Below are positions 42,612 through 51,521 of a stretch of DNA of 64,000 nucleotides, piece by piece. This DNA is from Pseudomonas karstica (GTDB lineage Bacteria > Pseudomonadota > Gammaproteobacteria > Pseudomonadales > Pseudomonadaceae): the NCBI RefSeq assembly GCF_009707515.1, contig NZ_WLYI01000030.1:1-64000 (forward strand). The letters are read 5' to 3'. The position numbers and the translations under genes were made by a program. The notes beneath the pieces are model-generated. The model was not told the origin of the DNA. It made no database searches and saw only the letters and a list, made by a program, of their open reading frames with translations. How positions within the stretch are numbered: the stretch's first letter is position 1; each line of letters opens with the position of its first letter.

Positions 42612-43181
42612 CTATCCGTGCAGCGTATCCAACCATTGGGCGCGGGTGATGCGGTACAAAACATGATGGCGCAGCGGATCATCGGCTGCGACCTTGGGGT
42701 GTTCAAAATCTGCCAGGGGATCGTAATGCATACCGATAGCCTGCATGACCTTTTGTGATGGCAGATTGGCCTGGGTGGTGAAGGCGACGACTTCATCCTG
42801 CTGCAACCGGTCGAAACCACAGCGCAATGCAGTCCAGGCCGCCTCACTGGCGTAACCCAGGCCCCAATGCTCCTTGGCCAACCGCCAGCCGATTTCCACC
42901 GCCGGGGTGAAGTCCGCTTCAAAGCCGACATTCAGCAACCCGGTAAGGCCGATAAACTCGCCAGTATCCTTGCGCTGCAAGGCCCACAGGCCAAAGCCAT
43001 ATTCGGCGAAGTGGCCGCGAACCCGGCCAATCAGCGCGGCGCTTTCCAGGTGGCTCAGTTTGGCCGGAAAATAGCGCATCACCTGCGGGTCGGCGCACAT
43101 GCGCGCAAATTCCGGCAGGTCAGTATCGCGCCATTGGCGCAGCACCAGGCGTGCGCTTTCCAATTCCAGTATCGGCTCCAT
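42612..43181 (-). CDS. GNAT-family N-acetyltransferase (RimJ/RimL-like)
   Basis: 189-residue acetyltransferase. The N-terminus LESARLVLRQWRDTDLPEFA is that of RimJ/RimL-type GNATs. The acetyl-CoA loop corresponds to EHWGLGYASEAAWTAL, and FTTQANLPSQKVMQAIGM is the conserved C-terminal region. The target could be a protein N-terminus, a small amine or an antibiotic. A strong GGGAGGGG ribosome site precedes the start. It lies 43 bases ahead of tesB on the same strand and may be co-transcribed. Confidence 0.9.
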   Translation of the reverse strand: MEPILELESARLVLRQWRDTDLPEFARMCADPQVMRYFPAKLSHLESAALIGRVRGHFAEYGFGLWALQRKDTGEFIGLTGLLNVGFEADFTPAVEIGWRLAKEHWGLGYASEAAWTALRCGFDRLQQDEVVAFTTQANLPSQKVMQAIGMHYDPLADFEHPKVAADDPLRHHVLYRITRAQWLDTLHG

Positions 43182-43256
43182 GGGGCCCCTCCCTTGCCAT
43201 GTGCGTAAGTGTACCGCGCTGTTAAGATCCGTCGCTGGTTCCCGTCAGAAATTGCC

Positions 43257-44177
43257 ATGCCTTTACCATTGATCTACCACGACGACTACAGCCCCGAGTT
43301 CCCGGCGGACCACCGTTTCCCCATGGACAAGTTCCGCCTGCTGCGCGACCACCTGGTGGACAGTGGCCTGACACTGGACAGCCAATTGCTGCGCCCGCAA
43401 CTGTGTACGGCGCAGATTCTCGCACTGGCCCATGAACCTGGGTATATCGAGCGTTATATGAGCGGCGAGTTGTCCCGCGAAGACCAGCGACGTCTCGGCC
43501 TGCCCTGGAGCGAAGCCTTGGCGAGACGCACCGTGCGGGCTGTCGGCGGCTCACTGCTGGCAGCCGAACAGGCGCTGGAACACGGGCTGGCCTGCCACCT
43601 GGCGGGTGGCACCCACCACGCCCATTACGACTACCCGGCGGGCTTCTGCATCTTCAATGACCTGGCGGTGATCAGTCACTATCTGCTGGAAAGCGGCCGG
43701 GTCAACCGGGTGCTGATCTTCGACTGCGACGTGCATCAGGGTGATGGTACCGCACGCATCCTGGAACACACCCCGGACGCCATCACCGTGTCCCTGCACT
43801 GTGAAAAAAATTTCCCGGCGCGCAAGGCCCGCAGCGACTGGGATATCCCGCTGCCGATGGGCATGGGCGATACCGAGTACCTCAAGGTGGTGGACGATGC
43901 CCTCAACTACCTGCTGCCGCTCTACCAACCCGACCTGGTGCTGTACGACGCCGGCGTCGATGTGCACAAGGACGACGCCCTCGGCTACCTCAAGTTGACA
44001 GACGCCGGCGTGGCCGCCCGAGACGAAAGCGTGATGCGTCATTGCCTGGGCCGCGATATACCGGTGGTTGGTGTGATCGGCGGCGGCTACAGCAAGGATC
44101 GCCCGGCCCTCGCCCGCCGCCACGGCATTCTGCATCACAGCGCGCAGCGGGTCTGGACGTCCTCCGGTTGCCATTGA
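43257..44177 (+). CDS. Histone-deacetylase-family amidohydrolase
   Basis: 306-residue zinc amidohydrolase of the class II/IV HDAC-like (AcuC/APAH) group. The active-site motifs GGTHHAHYDYPAGFC (tandem catalytic histidines), FDCDVHQGDGTA (zinc Asp and His) and YDAGVDVHKDD (second zinc Asp) are complete. Bacterial members deacetylate polyamines, acetoin-related enzymes or other amides; the substrate here is unknown. The start at 43257 (MPLPLIYHDDYSPEF) fits the family, though without a clear ribosome site. It is divergent from the GNAT gene. Confidence 0.92.
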   Translation: MPLPLIYHDDYSPEFPADHRFPMDKFRLLRDHLVDSGLTLDSQLLRPQLCTAQILALAHEPGYIERYMSGELSREDQRRLGLPWSEALARRTVRAVGGSLLAAEQALEHGLACHLAGGTHHAHYDYPAGFCIFNDLAVISHYLLESGRVNRVLIFDCDVHQGDGTARILEHTPDAITVSLHCEKNFPARKARSDWDIPLPMGMGDTEYLKVVDDALNYLLPLYQPDLVLYDAGVDVHKDDALGYLKLTDAGVAARDESVMRHCLGRDIPVVGVIGGGYSKDRPALARRHGILHHSAQRVWTSSGCH

Positions 44178-44294
44178 TGGGTGAGTGGCCTGTGGATAAC
44201 TCATTGCCCGCTGGCGAGTGGAACGCGGTTGCGACCGTCATTACCGTCCTCGGGTAGAATGCTCGACCTACTTTGCCGAACCGCAGTCATCCCC

Positions 44295-45557
44295 ATGCCT
44301 CAGACCCACGCCCACCCTCACCACGTCATCATCATTGGCGGCGGCCCCGCCGGGCTGATGGCTGCCGAAGTGTTGAGCCAAGCGGGCGCCAAGGTCGACC
44401 TGTATGACGGCATGCCCTCGGTGGGCCGCAAGTTCCTGCTGGCGGGCGTGGGCGGCATGAACATCACCCATAGCGAAGCCTATCCGGCGTTTCTCTCGCG
44501 CTACGCCGACCGGGCGCCGCAGATGGCGCCGCTGTTGCGTCAGTTCGGTGCCGAGGCGTTGTGCGAGTGGATTCATGAGCTAGGGATTGAGACCTTTGTC
44601 GGCAGCTCCGGCCGAGTCTTTCCCACAGACATGAAAGCCGCACCGCTGCTGCGCGCCTGGCTCAAGCGCTTGCGAGACCAAGGTGTAGTTATCCACACCC
44701 GCCATCGCTGGCTGGGTTGGAATGACGATGGCAGCCTGCTTATGCACAGCCCCGAGGGCGATAAACGCCTGCGCGGCGACGCGGTGCTGCTGGCCCTGGG
44801 TGGCGGCAGTTGGTCGCGCCTGGGATCCGATGGGGCGTGGCTCAAGTTACTGGAAGATAAAGGCGTCCCCTACGCCCCCCTGCAACCGAGTAACTGTGGC
44901 TTCGAAGTGTCAGCCTGGAGCGAGTTGATGGTCAGTAAATTCGCCGGTGCGCCGTTGAAAAACGTCGCCATTGGCCTGGCGGATCACAAGCCAAGACTGG
45001 GGGAATGCGTGATCACTGTCACCGGTATCGAGGGCAGCTTGATCTACGCGCTGTCGGCGTCGATTCGTGAAGCGATCAACCGGGATGGATCCGCTACGGT
45101 GCATATCGACCTGTTGCCGAGCAAGCCGTTGGACAAAGTCTTGGCGGCACTGGCCAAACCACGCGGGTCGCGCTCGATGAGCAAGCATTTGCACAGTCAG
45201 TTGGGTTTGGATGGGGTGAAAGCCGCACTGCTGCGGGAGCTGGCGCCTGCCGGACACTTCAACGATCCGGATCGATTGGCTGTCGACATCAAGGCGCTGC
45301 CCCTGACACTCGTGAAAGCCAGGCCCCTGGACGAAGCCATCAGCACCGCAGGCGGCGTGCCGTTTGAGGCGCTGGATGAGCGCTTGATGCTCAAACGGGT
45401 TCCGGGAGTGTTTTGCGCAGGCGAGATGCTGGACTGGGAGGCACCCACCGGCGGGTATTTGCTGACGGGATGTTTTGCCAGTGGGCGAGTGGCTGGGCGC
45501 GGAGTTCTGGAGTGGCTTAGGAGCAGTTGCAAGCTTAAAGCGACCTCACCTAACTGA
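44295..45557 (+). CDS. BaiN/HI0933-type FAD-dependent oxidoreductase
   Basis: 420-residue flavoprotein of the TIGR03862/HI0933 group. The FAD-binding dinucleotide fold is VIIIGGGPAGLMAAEVL, followed by the family signature GRKFLLAGVGGMNITHSE. The C-terminal FAD motif is GVFCAGEMLDWEAPTGGYLL. The reaction is not established for the family (putative aminoacetone oxidase and dehydrogenase annotations exist). The ATG at 44295 starts the conserved region. The stop codon is the first part of a 15-bp inverted repeat shared with the convergent rhlE end. Confidence 0.9.
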   Translation: MPQTHAHPHHVIIIGGGPAGLMAAEVLSQAGAKVDLYDGMPSVGRKFLLAGVGGMNITHSEAYPAFLSRYADRAPQMAPLLRQFGAEALCEWIHELGIETFVGSSGRVFPTDMKAAPLLRAWLKRLRDQGVVIHTRHRWLGWNDDGSLLMHSPEGDKRLRGDAVLLALGGGSWSRLGSDGAWLKLLEDKGVPYAPLQPSNCGFEVSAWSELMVSKFAGAPLKNVAIGLADHKPRLGECVITVTGIEGSLIYALSASIREAINRDGSATVHIDLLPSKPLDKVLAALAKPRGSRSMSKHLHSQLGLDGVKAALLRELAPAGHFNDPDRLAVDIKALPLTLVKARPLDEAISTAGGVPFEALDERLMLKRVPGVFCAGEMLDWEAPTGGYLLTGCFASGRVAGRGVLEWLRSSCKLKATSPN

Positions 45558-45587
45558 GCGTTCCCACGCTCTGCGTGGGAACGCTCA
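45555..45587. repeat. GTTCCCACGC inverted repeat at the flavoprotein/rhlE junction
   Basis: Perfect 15-base arms (TGAGCGTTCCCACGC / GCGTGGGAACGCTCA) with a 3-base loop begin at the flavoprotein TGA. Same core as the element at 33399-33433. It is a dispersed palindrome that probably ends both convergent transcripts. Confidence 0.85.
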
Positions 45588-45617
45588 GATGCAGAACACT
45601 TGCCGCTTAAAGCTGCC

Positions 45618-46949
45618 TCACTTCTTCTTTCGCGGCCCGGTATTGAACACCGGCACTTTGCGCACCGGCTTGAGTGAAGGCTCCGCCACCGACACCTCGC
45701 CACTTTCCACCCACTTGCCCAGGTTGCGTTTGCCGCCACCTGTGGTTTTGGGTTTCTTCGGCTTTTTCGGTTTCTTCACCACCTGGCCACTGGCATCGGT
45801 ATCCGGCACCCGATGCTCCGGTTCAAAATCCTGTTCCATGTGCCGGGTCAGCGTCTGACGGGTCAACATTTCAATGGCCGACAGCATGTTCACTTCATCG
45901 GCACACACCAGGGAAATCGCCTCACCGGTGTTGCCCGCACGACCGGTACGGCCGATACGATGGATGTAGTCTTCGGCGACGATCGGCAGGTCAAAGTTGA
46001 CCACCAGCGGCAAGTCTTCAATGTCCAGGCCACGGGCCGCCACGTCGGTGGCCACCAGGATCTGTACATCGCTGGTCTTGAAACGGTCCAGGGCGCGCTG
46101 ACGGGTAGCTTGTGGCTTGTCGCCATGAATGCCGTCGGCATTGACGCCCAGGCCCTGGAGTTTTTCCACCAGCGCATCCACGCCATTGCGGGTTTTGGCA
46201 AACACCAACACCTGCTTCCAGCGGCCCTTGCGCATCAGGTGCACAAACAACTCTGCCTTACGCTTTTTGTCCACCGGCACCACCCATTGCTTGACGGTGT
46301 TGGCGGCGACGTTGCGCGGGCTGACTTCGATGCTCAGCGGATCATTGAGCATCTGCCCGGCCAATAGGCGGATCTCATCGGAGAAAGTCGCGGAGAACAG
46401 CAGGGTCTGGCGTTTTTTCGGCAGTACGCGGTAGATATTCGACAGTTCTTCCGAGAAGCCCAGGTCGAGCATGCGGTCGGCCTCGTCCAGCACCAGGGTT
46501 TGCAGTTGGTTGAACTTCAGCGCGTTCTGGCGGAACAGATCCAACAAACGACCTGGCGTTGCCACCAGCAAGTCGACGCCTTTGCGCAGCTTCATCATCT
46601 GCGGGTTGATGCTGACGCCGCCATACACCGCGTACGTGCTCAGCGGCAGGTTTTGCGCATACTGGGCCACGCTTTCGTGAACTTGCTCGGCCAGTTCGCG
46701 GGTGGGTACCAGGATCAGCGCGCGTACCGAGTTGGCGGTGACTTTCGGCCCTTCCATGGCCAGCAGTTGCAGCAGCGGCACGGCGAAACCTGCGGTTTTG
46801 CCGGTGCCGGTCTGGGCTGCGGCCATCAGGTCGCGACCGGCCAGCACCGCCGGAATGGCTTGCGCCTGCACCGGCGTCGGGGTCTGGTAGCCAAGCGTCT
46901 CAAGGGCGCGCAGCAAGGGTTCGATCAGGCCAAGGGTGGCGAAAGTCAT
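45618..46949 (-). CDS. rhlE: DEAD-box ATP-dependent RNA helicase RhlE
   Basis: 443-residue cytoplasmic RNA helicase. The Q motif (TLGYQTPTPVQAQAIP), Walker A AAQTGTGKT, PTRELA, DEAD in VLDEADRMLDLG, SAT in LLFSATFSDE and the HRIGRTGR motif are complete. A basic Lys/Pro/Gly-rich tail of about 75 residues (KKPKKPKKPKTTGGGKRN) gives non-specific RNA binding, typical of RhlE. Roles are in ribosome assembly and RNA turnover. It ends 30 bases from the shared palindrome. Confidence 0.95.
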   Translation of the reverse strand: MTFATLGLIEPLLRALETLGYQTPTPVQAQAIPAVLAGRDLMAAAQTGTGKTAGFAVPLLQLLAMEGPKVTANSVRALILVPTRELAEQVHESVAQYAQNLPLSTYAVYGGVSINPQMMKLRKGVDLLVATPGRLLDLFRQNALKFNQLQTLVLDEADRMLDLGFSEELSNIYRVLPKKRQTLLFSATFSDEIRLLAGQMLNDPLSIEVSPRNVAANTVKQWVVPVDKKRKAELFVHLMRKGRWKQVLVFAKTRNGVDALVEKLQGLGVNADGIHGDKPQATRQRALDRFKTSDVQILVATDVAARGLDIEDLPLVVNFDLPIVAEDYIHRIGRTGRAGNTGEAISLVCADEVNMLSAIEMLTRQTLTRHMEQDFEPEHRVPDTDASGQVVKKPKKPKKPKTTGGGKRNLGKWVESGEVSVAEPSLKPVRKVPVFNTGPRKKK

Positions 46950-46997
46950 GGAAGTACCGTAGGAAAAATTCAGCGTAAGAGCGCAATGCGCGGCAGT

Positions 46998-47894
46998 TTA
47001 CCTTATTTCCGGTTTCGGCTTGCGCCACTGTGGCAGGCTGATCAATAGCACGGCGCTAATAATCACCAGCATCGCCAGCGCCTCTTCCACGCCAATGCTC
47101 TCACCGACAAACACAATCCCCAGCAACACCGCCACCGCCGGGTTGACGTAGGCATAACTGGTGGCCGCTGCCGGGCGTACATGCTTGAGCAGGTACATGT
47201 AGGCGTTGAAGGCGATGATTGAACCGAACACCACCAGATACGCCAGGGCCAGCCAGCCTTCCAGCGGCGGCATGGCGGGCAGGTGCTCACCCTTGAGCGC
47301 GCTGCCGACCAGCAGCATGACACCCGCGATCAGCATTTCAGCGGCGCTGGCCATCGCGCCCTGGGGCAGCGGCAGGTGCCGGCTCCACACCGAGCCAAAG
47401 GCCCAGGACGCCGCGGCGAACAACAGCAAGGCCGCCCCGAGGGGGCTCGACTGCAAGTTGGAGCCCATATTGAGCATGGCGATGCCGATGATCCCCAACG
47501 TCACCCCCGCCCACTCCAGACGCGTATTACGCGCGCCCCAGAAATAACCGCAGAGCAAGGTAAACAGCGGCACCGTCGCCACGGCCAATGCTGCCACGCC
47601 GGAGGTCACGCCGGTGTGTTCAGCAACACTGACCGCGCCATTGCCGAAGGTCAGCAGCAAAATGCCGATCTTACCCGCCGCCTTCCACTGCTCCCAAGTC
47701 GGCGCTGGCACGCCGCGCCACCGTAAATAGCCATACATCAACGCCCCTGCCACACAGAAGCGAATCCCCGCCAACAGCAACGGTGGCCAATACTCGACAC
47801 CAATACGAATCACCAGGTAGGTAGACCCCCAGATCACGTACAGCGCAAAAAAAGCAGCGATCAACGGTAAGGGAAAGCGGCGTGGGCCAGGCAT
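46998..47894 (-). CDS. EamA-family exporter (YedA/RhaT-like)
   Basis: 298-residue, ten-helix transporter with paired EamA domains (first FFALYVIWGSTYLVIRIGVE, second FAAASWAFGSVWSRHLPL) and a YAYVNPAVAVLLG helix typical of YedA-like amino-acid and metabolite exporters. It is divergent from an Lrp/AsnC regulator gene 160 bases away, a common layout for Lrp-controlled amino-acid exporters. The substrate is therefore likely an amino acid (inference). It lies 48 bases upstream of the rhlE start. Confidence 0.88.
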   Translation of the reverse strand: MPGPRRFPLPLIAAFFALYVIWGSTYLVIRIGVEYWPPLLLAGIRFCVAGALMYGYLRWRGVPAPTWEQWKAAGKIGILLLTFGNGAVSVAEHTGVTSGVAALAVATVPLFTLLCGYFWGARNTRLEWAGVTLGIIGIAMLNMGSNLQSSPLGAALLLFAAASWAFGSVWSRHLPLPQGAMASAAEMLIAGVMLLVGSALKGEHLPAMPPLEGWLALAYLVVFGSIIAFNAYMYLLKHVRPAAATSYAYVNPAVAVLLGIVFVGESIGVEEALAMLVIISAVLLISLPQWRKPKPEIR

Positions 47895-48054
47895 GGGGCA
47901 GCTCTGCGGCAGGACAAGGGAGGCTTATTCTAGAAAGTCAGCTTCGTAAACATAAGTTACAAAACCTGTTTAAAGCGCCGGTACACTTTTCAAACCATGG
48001 TTATCAAGGCTATAAACCATGCTTTCAAAAGCCACATGTTCCCGGAGCCTTATC

Positions 48055-48516
48055 ATGGACAAATACGACCGCATGCTTCTCAGCGCACTGCTGGAAGATG
48101 GTCGCGCGTCCTACGCGCAGTTGGCCCGCACGGTAAACCTCTCTGCCCCGGCCGTGGCCGAGCGGGTGGCCAAGCTGGAAGCCAGTGGCGTGATCACCGG
48201 CTACCAGGCCAAGGTCGACCTGTCCAAGATAGGCCTGCCCATCCAATGCGTGATCGAACTGCGCTTGACCAATCATGGCAGCCAGAAGGTCTACGACGAA
48301 CTGAGCAAAATCCCCGAACTGACCGAGTGCCACCGGGTTACCGGCGATCCCTGCGTGATCATGCAAGCGGCGGTAGGGGCGATGCCGGAGCTGGAAGCGC
48401 TGATCAACCGTGTGGCGAAGTTTGGTTTCAGCAAGACCTCGATCATCCTGTCCAGCGCGATAGAGCGGCGGGTGCCGTTGGGGCAGTTGGGGGGGAATGG
48501 GAAGAGTGGTGGGTGA
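48055..48516 (+). CDS. Lrp/AsnC-family regulator, divergent from the exporter
   Basis: 153-residue regulator. The N-terminal helix-turn-helix (DKYDRMLLSALLEDGRASYA, then LSAPAVAERVAKLEASGVI) leads to a RAM ligand domain (CHRVTGDPCVIMQAAVGAM). The start at 48055 (MDKYDRML) fits the family; a longer frame adds twelve unlike residues. The C-terminal tail is short and Gly-rich. It probably senses an amino acid and controls the divergent EamA exporter and itself. The intergenic region contains AT-rich stretches but no clean dyad I can name. Confidence 0.92.
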   Translation: MDKYDRMLLSALLEDGRASYAQLARTVNLSAPAVAERVAKLEASGVITGYQAKVDLSKIGLPIQCVIELRLTNHGSQKVYDELSKIPELTECHRVTGDPCVIMQAAVGAMPELEALINRVAKFGFSKTSIILSSAIERRVPLGQLGGNGKSGG

Positions 48517-48552
48517 GCCCCAGGCGGCGGTATTTACATAAACCTTAACCTC

Positions 48553-48639
48553 GCCGCAGGACCTTCGACAATTTCAAAACCCAGGCGACTGCTGCGCAGC
48601 CGATCGCAGGCTGCGCCAGCGGCTACAGGTTTTCGACAA
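48553..48639. repeat. Dispersed repeat copy 1 (GCAGCC...GGCTGC type)
   Basis: About 87 bases nearly identical to 61105-61192, running from GCCGCAGGACCTTC to TTTCGACAA, with an internal palindrome around CAGCCGATCGCAGGCTG. Non-coding, between the Lrp gene and the exonuclease stop. It is a REP-like element; the two copies differ at only a handful of positions. Confidence 0.85.
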
Positions 48640-48655
48640 GTCCAAGAGCTGTCGG

Positions 48656-49279
48656 TTAGAACCCTCGATGCTTCTTCAGGTGATCATTGATTTTCGCCGC
48701 TGGCACTTTCTGCAAGCTGCACAGCAAGTCGTGTGACAGCTCGCGCAAGCCGTGGGTACCGCGCAGTTCCTGGGCCAGGTGAGCCGTCAGGTTAGCCGCC
48801 ATTTCGGCATCGGCCATGGCCCGGTGAGCCTTGCCGGTGTGGGGCAACCGGGCAAATGAAGTCAAGGTGCCGAGCTTGTGGTTCGGCGCCGCGGGCATCA
48901 GGCGGCGAGCCAGCAACAGCGAGCAGGCAAACCTCTGCAGACGGGTGCGGCGAATCAGTCCCAGTTCAAAGTCCCAGAATTTCTGGTCGAACGCCGCGTT
49001 GTGGGCCAGCAGTGGCGTGGTTCCGACGAACTCATTGACCTCGTTCATCACCCGCTCGGCTGGCGGCGCGGTGCGCAGCATCGCGTTACTGATGCCAGTC
49101 AGTTGCTCGATAAACCCTGGCACCCTGACGCCTGCATTCATCAGGCTCTGGTAACGGTCCACGATCTGGCCCTGTTCCAGGATAACCACGGCAATTTCCG
49201 TAGCCCTGCAACTACTGCTCGGCGAGATGCCGGTGGTTTCAAAGTCGATGACCGCTATACGTTCCAAACCTGTTCCCAC
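48656..49279 (-). CDS. DnaQ-like 3'-5' exonuclease
   Basis: 207-residue DEDDh exonuclease. Motifs: Exo I VIDFETTGISP, Exo II LLAHNAAFDQKFWD, Exo III AHRAMADAEMAA with the catalytic His and Asp. It is related to the polymerase III epsilon subunit but lacks the clamp-binding tail, so it is a stand-alone nuclease, perhaps for RNA or DNA trimming. The start given is a GTG at 49279; a TTG at 49267 is possible. It follows the NYN-domain gene by 13 bases, and the two nuclease-like proteins probably form an operon. Confidence 0.9.
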   Translation of the reverse strand: MGTGLERIAVIDFETTGISPSSSCRATEIAVVILEQGQIVDRYQSLMNAGVRVPGFIEQLTGISNAMLRTAPPAERVMNEVNEFVGTTPLLAHNAAFDQKFWDFELGLIRRTRLQRFACSLLLARRLMPAAPNHKLGTLTSFARLPHTGKAHRAMADAEMAANLTAHLAQELRGTHGLRELSHDLLCSLQKVPAAKINDHLKKHRGF

Positions 49280-49292
49280 CCCATCTTAAAAT

Positions 49293-49769
49293 CTATTTGA
49301 GCAACAACGCGCCTTCGATCGGCACGTAGCGGCTGGCAGCGCGTATCAACGAATTGGCCGTCAACCCCGGCACACCGTAGGCCACGGCTTCGACGCCGTG
49401 CTTATGGATGATGCGGTCGAGCAACATATCGAAATCGCCGTCGCCGGAGGCCAGCACCACTTCATCGACATGGTCGGCGGCGTCCATGATATCGATGGTG
49501 ATGCCTACATCCCAGTCACCCTTGGCCGATCCGTCGCTGCGCTGGATGTAGGGCTTGAGCTTCACGGTAAAACCGAGATTGCGCAGGATCTGCTGGAACT
49601 GCTGCTGCTTGCTGTCGCCACGGTCGATGGCATAGGCATATGCCTCGACAATCTGCCCGCGCTGGCTGATATCAGCCCACAGGGCGGCGTAGTTGAAGTG
49701 GCAGCCATACGCCTGGCGCACGGTGTAATAGAGGTTTTGGACATCGGCGAACACTGCAATTTTTTTCAC
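49293..49769 (-). CDS. NYN-domain protein (LabA/DUF88-like)
   Basis: 158 residues, almost entirely one PIN-like NYN domain. The acidic metal-binding residues lie in FADVQNLYYTV, KGDWDVGITIDIMDAA and LASGDGDFDMLLDRI, as expected for a metal-dependent ribonuclease. The start is a GTG at 49769 with GAGGA six bases ahead. LabA-type proteins have been linked to RNA processing and regulatory circuits. Co-transcription with the DEDDh exonuclease suggests a shared RNA-processing role (inference). Confidence 0.9.
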   Translation of the reverse strand: MKKIAVFADVQNLYYTVRQAYGCHFNYAALWADISQRGQIVEAYAYAIDRGDSKQQQFQQILRNLGFTVKLKPYIQRSDGSAKGDWDVGITIDIMDAADHVDEVVLASGDGDFDMLLDRIIHKHGVEAVAYGVPGLTANSLIRAASRYVPIEGALLLK

Positions 49770-49898
49770 CGCAAATCCTCATGGCGCAGGCTGGAACCCC
49801 AGATTCAAGGGGCTGGAAAGGCTGCCAGTATGCCAGCCACGAGGAAGTTTCCGAGAAAAATCGGCCCGGGGCGACGAAGCGCCCCGGATGAGGACGCA

Positions 49899-50651
49899 TC
49901 AGACGAAGGAATCGTCATCGCCAAAGGAGGAGGAGTCGTCGGAATAGTCGCTGTCGGCGAAGCTGTCCTGGTTATTGTTGCTCCAGCTGTCATTGCCGGC
50001 CACGCGCTGGTCATCGTTGCCCCAACCACTGCTGTCGCTGACGGGAGCGGGCTCTTCGCGAACGATCTCTTCCACCACCTGCGGTTGCTGGTTATGGCCA
50101 AACAAGCTGCTGATGCCTTGAGCCAGCATCACACCACCGGCTACGCCAGCGGCCGTTTTTAGTGCGCCACCCAAAAAACCGCTGCCAACGGGCGCGGCTG
50201 CCGGTTGCTGGGGCTGCTGGTAGTTCTGCTGTGGCGTACCAAAATTCTGTTGTGGCGCCGGTTGGCTGTTAAAGCCAGGGCGAGCCGGCTCGCGCCAGCC
50301 ACCCCCCGAAGGCGCCGCTGGCTGCGAATCCCGTGGGCCACCGCCAAAAATACCCGACAGGAACCCGCCGCTGCTCGGTGCAGGTTGCACGACCTGAGCC
50401 TTGGCCAGCAGCAGTTCATCCTGCAATTGCTGGAGTTGCTGCGCCTGCTGTCTGTTCTGCGCATCGAGGCTCTTGATGGCAGCCTCTTGCACCAAAATCG
50501 CCTGGGTCATGAAATACCCTGCATCCGGCTGGCGAATGATGTGCTCCTTGATCCGCGCTTGCGCTTGGGCGTCGCGGGGGCCTGAGTCCGTTTCGGCTTG
50601 CTGCAACCGTGAAAACAGTCCATCGATCAGGGTTTGCTCTTCGCTGTTCAT
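49899..50651 (-). CDS. DUF2076 family protein
   Basis: 250 residues. The N-terminal helical part (NSEEQTLIDGLFSRLQQAET to about residue 90) is the DUF2076 signature and includes a coiled-coil of Gln/Leu repeats. The middle is low-complexity Gly/Pro/Gln. A short hydrophobic Gly/Ala segment follows (GSGFLGGALKTAAGVAGGVM), which could insert in a membrane. The tail is Asp/Ser-rich (DSDYSDDSSSFGDDDSFV). The function is unknown. The start at 50651 has CGAGG upstream. Confidence 0.87.
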   Translation of the reverse strand: MNSEEQTLIDGLFSRLQQAETDSGPRDAQAQARIKEHIIRQPDAGYFMTQAILVQEAAIKSLDAQNRQQAQQLQQLQDELLLAKAQVVQPAPSSGGFLSGIFGGGPRDSQPAAPSGGGWREPARPGFNSQPAPQQNFGTPQQNYQQPQQPAAAPVGSGFLGGALKTAAGVAGGVMLAQGISSLFGHNQQPQVVEEIVREEPAPVSDSSGWGNDDQRVAGNDSWSNNNQDSFADSDYSDDSSSFGDDDSFV

Positions 50652-50821
50652 GGCGACCTCGTTAGATTGCCGGTAGAAATCTTCGCCTTGCCCAAAGTAG
50701 GTAAGGTACGCCTCAGTAATGGGGCTGCCTTCCAGGGTTTCAACAGTCTTTACCCAAGGTTTACGTTTGCCGGTGATCGGTTAAAGTGTCCCCCTGCTTT
50801 TTTCGGCCTGTGATGACCTTG

Positions 50822-51481
50822 ATGAATCCGTTAAACGTACTGCGCGACTCGTTCTACTTTTTTCAGCGCAACCTGGGCGCCATCGTTCAGTTGTGCCTGC
50901 CGCTCGTGATCTTCGAGGCCCTGCTGCAACAGGTGCTCGACCGCTCGCTGGGGCCGGATGCGTTTCCCGGCTATAGCGTGGTGGTGGGTTTGCTGGTTTA
51001 TCCGCTGTACACCGGCGCGCTGATCCTGCTCCTCGACGCCCGCACCCGTGGTGAATCACCGCGAACCCTGGACGTGCTGGCAATGGCCGCGACCCTGTGG
51101 CCACGCTTTGCCCTGCTGACAGCCATCAGCACGCTGCTGATCCTGCTGGGGTTATCGCTGTACTTCCTGCCGGGGTTGTGGCTGATGGTCACGCTCGCCT
51201 TTGCCGAGTACCTGCTGGTACTACGAGGCATGCCGGCGCTTTCCGCCATGAAGGAAAGCTTTCGCCTGACCCGTGGGCATTTTTGGCGGATCCTGGTGTG
51301 CATACTGTGTGTGATGACACCCTTGTGGCTGCTCAAAGGCGCCACGCTGTCGGTGTATCCGGACCCGAATCCGGTACTGGGAGTGCTGGTCGACAGCGCC
51401 CAAAGCTTCCTGCAGTTGTTTACCAGCGTGGTGCTGTTCCGCCTATTCATGTTGATCGGTGGAGATGCCGACGCGCAGTGA
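50822..51481 (+). CDS. YciC-like inner-membrane protein
   Basis: 219 residues, five to six hydrophobic helices, N-terminus NPLNVLRDSFYFFQRNLGAI. The pattern (SMKESFRLTRGHFWRILVCI-like segment near 150) matches the UPF0259/YciC family of unknown function. Start choice is uncertain between 50813 and 50822; neither has a strong ribosome site. It is followed 40 bases later by the membrane-anchored phosphatase-fold gene on the same strand, so the two may be co-transcribed. Confidence 0.8.
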   Translation: MNPLNVLRDSFYFFQRNLGAIVQLCLPLVIFEALLQQVLDRSLGPDAFPGYSVVVGLLVYPLYTGALILLLDARTRGESPRTLDVLAMAATLWPRFALLTAISTLLILLGLSLYFLPGLWLMVTLAFAEYLLVLRGMPALSAMKESFRLTRGHFWRILVCILCVMTPLWLLKGATLSVYPDPNPVLGVLVDSAQSFLQLFTSVVLFRLFMLIGGDADAQ

Positions 51482-51521
51482 TATGCTCCCTCCCTGTCCT
51501 GGAATGCCATAAGCCGAGCCG

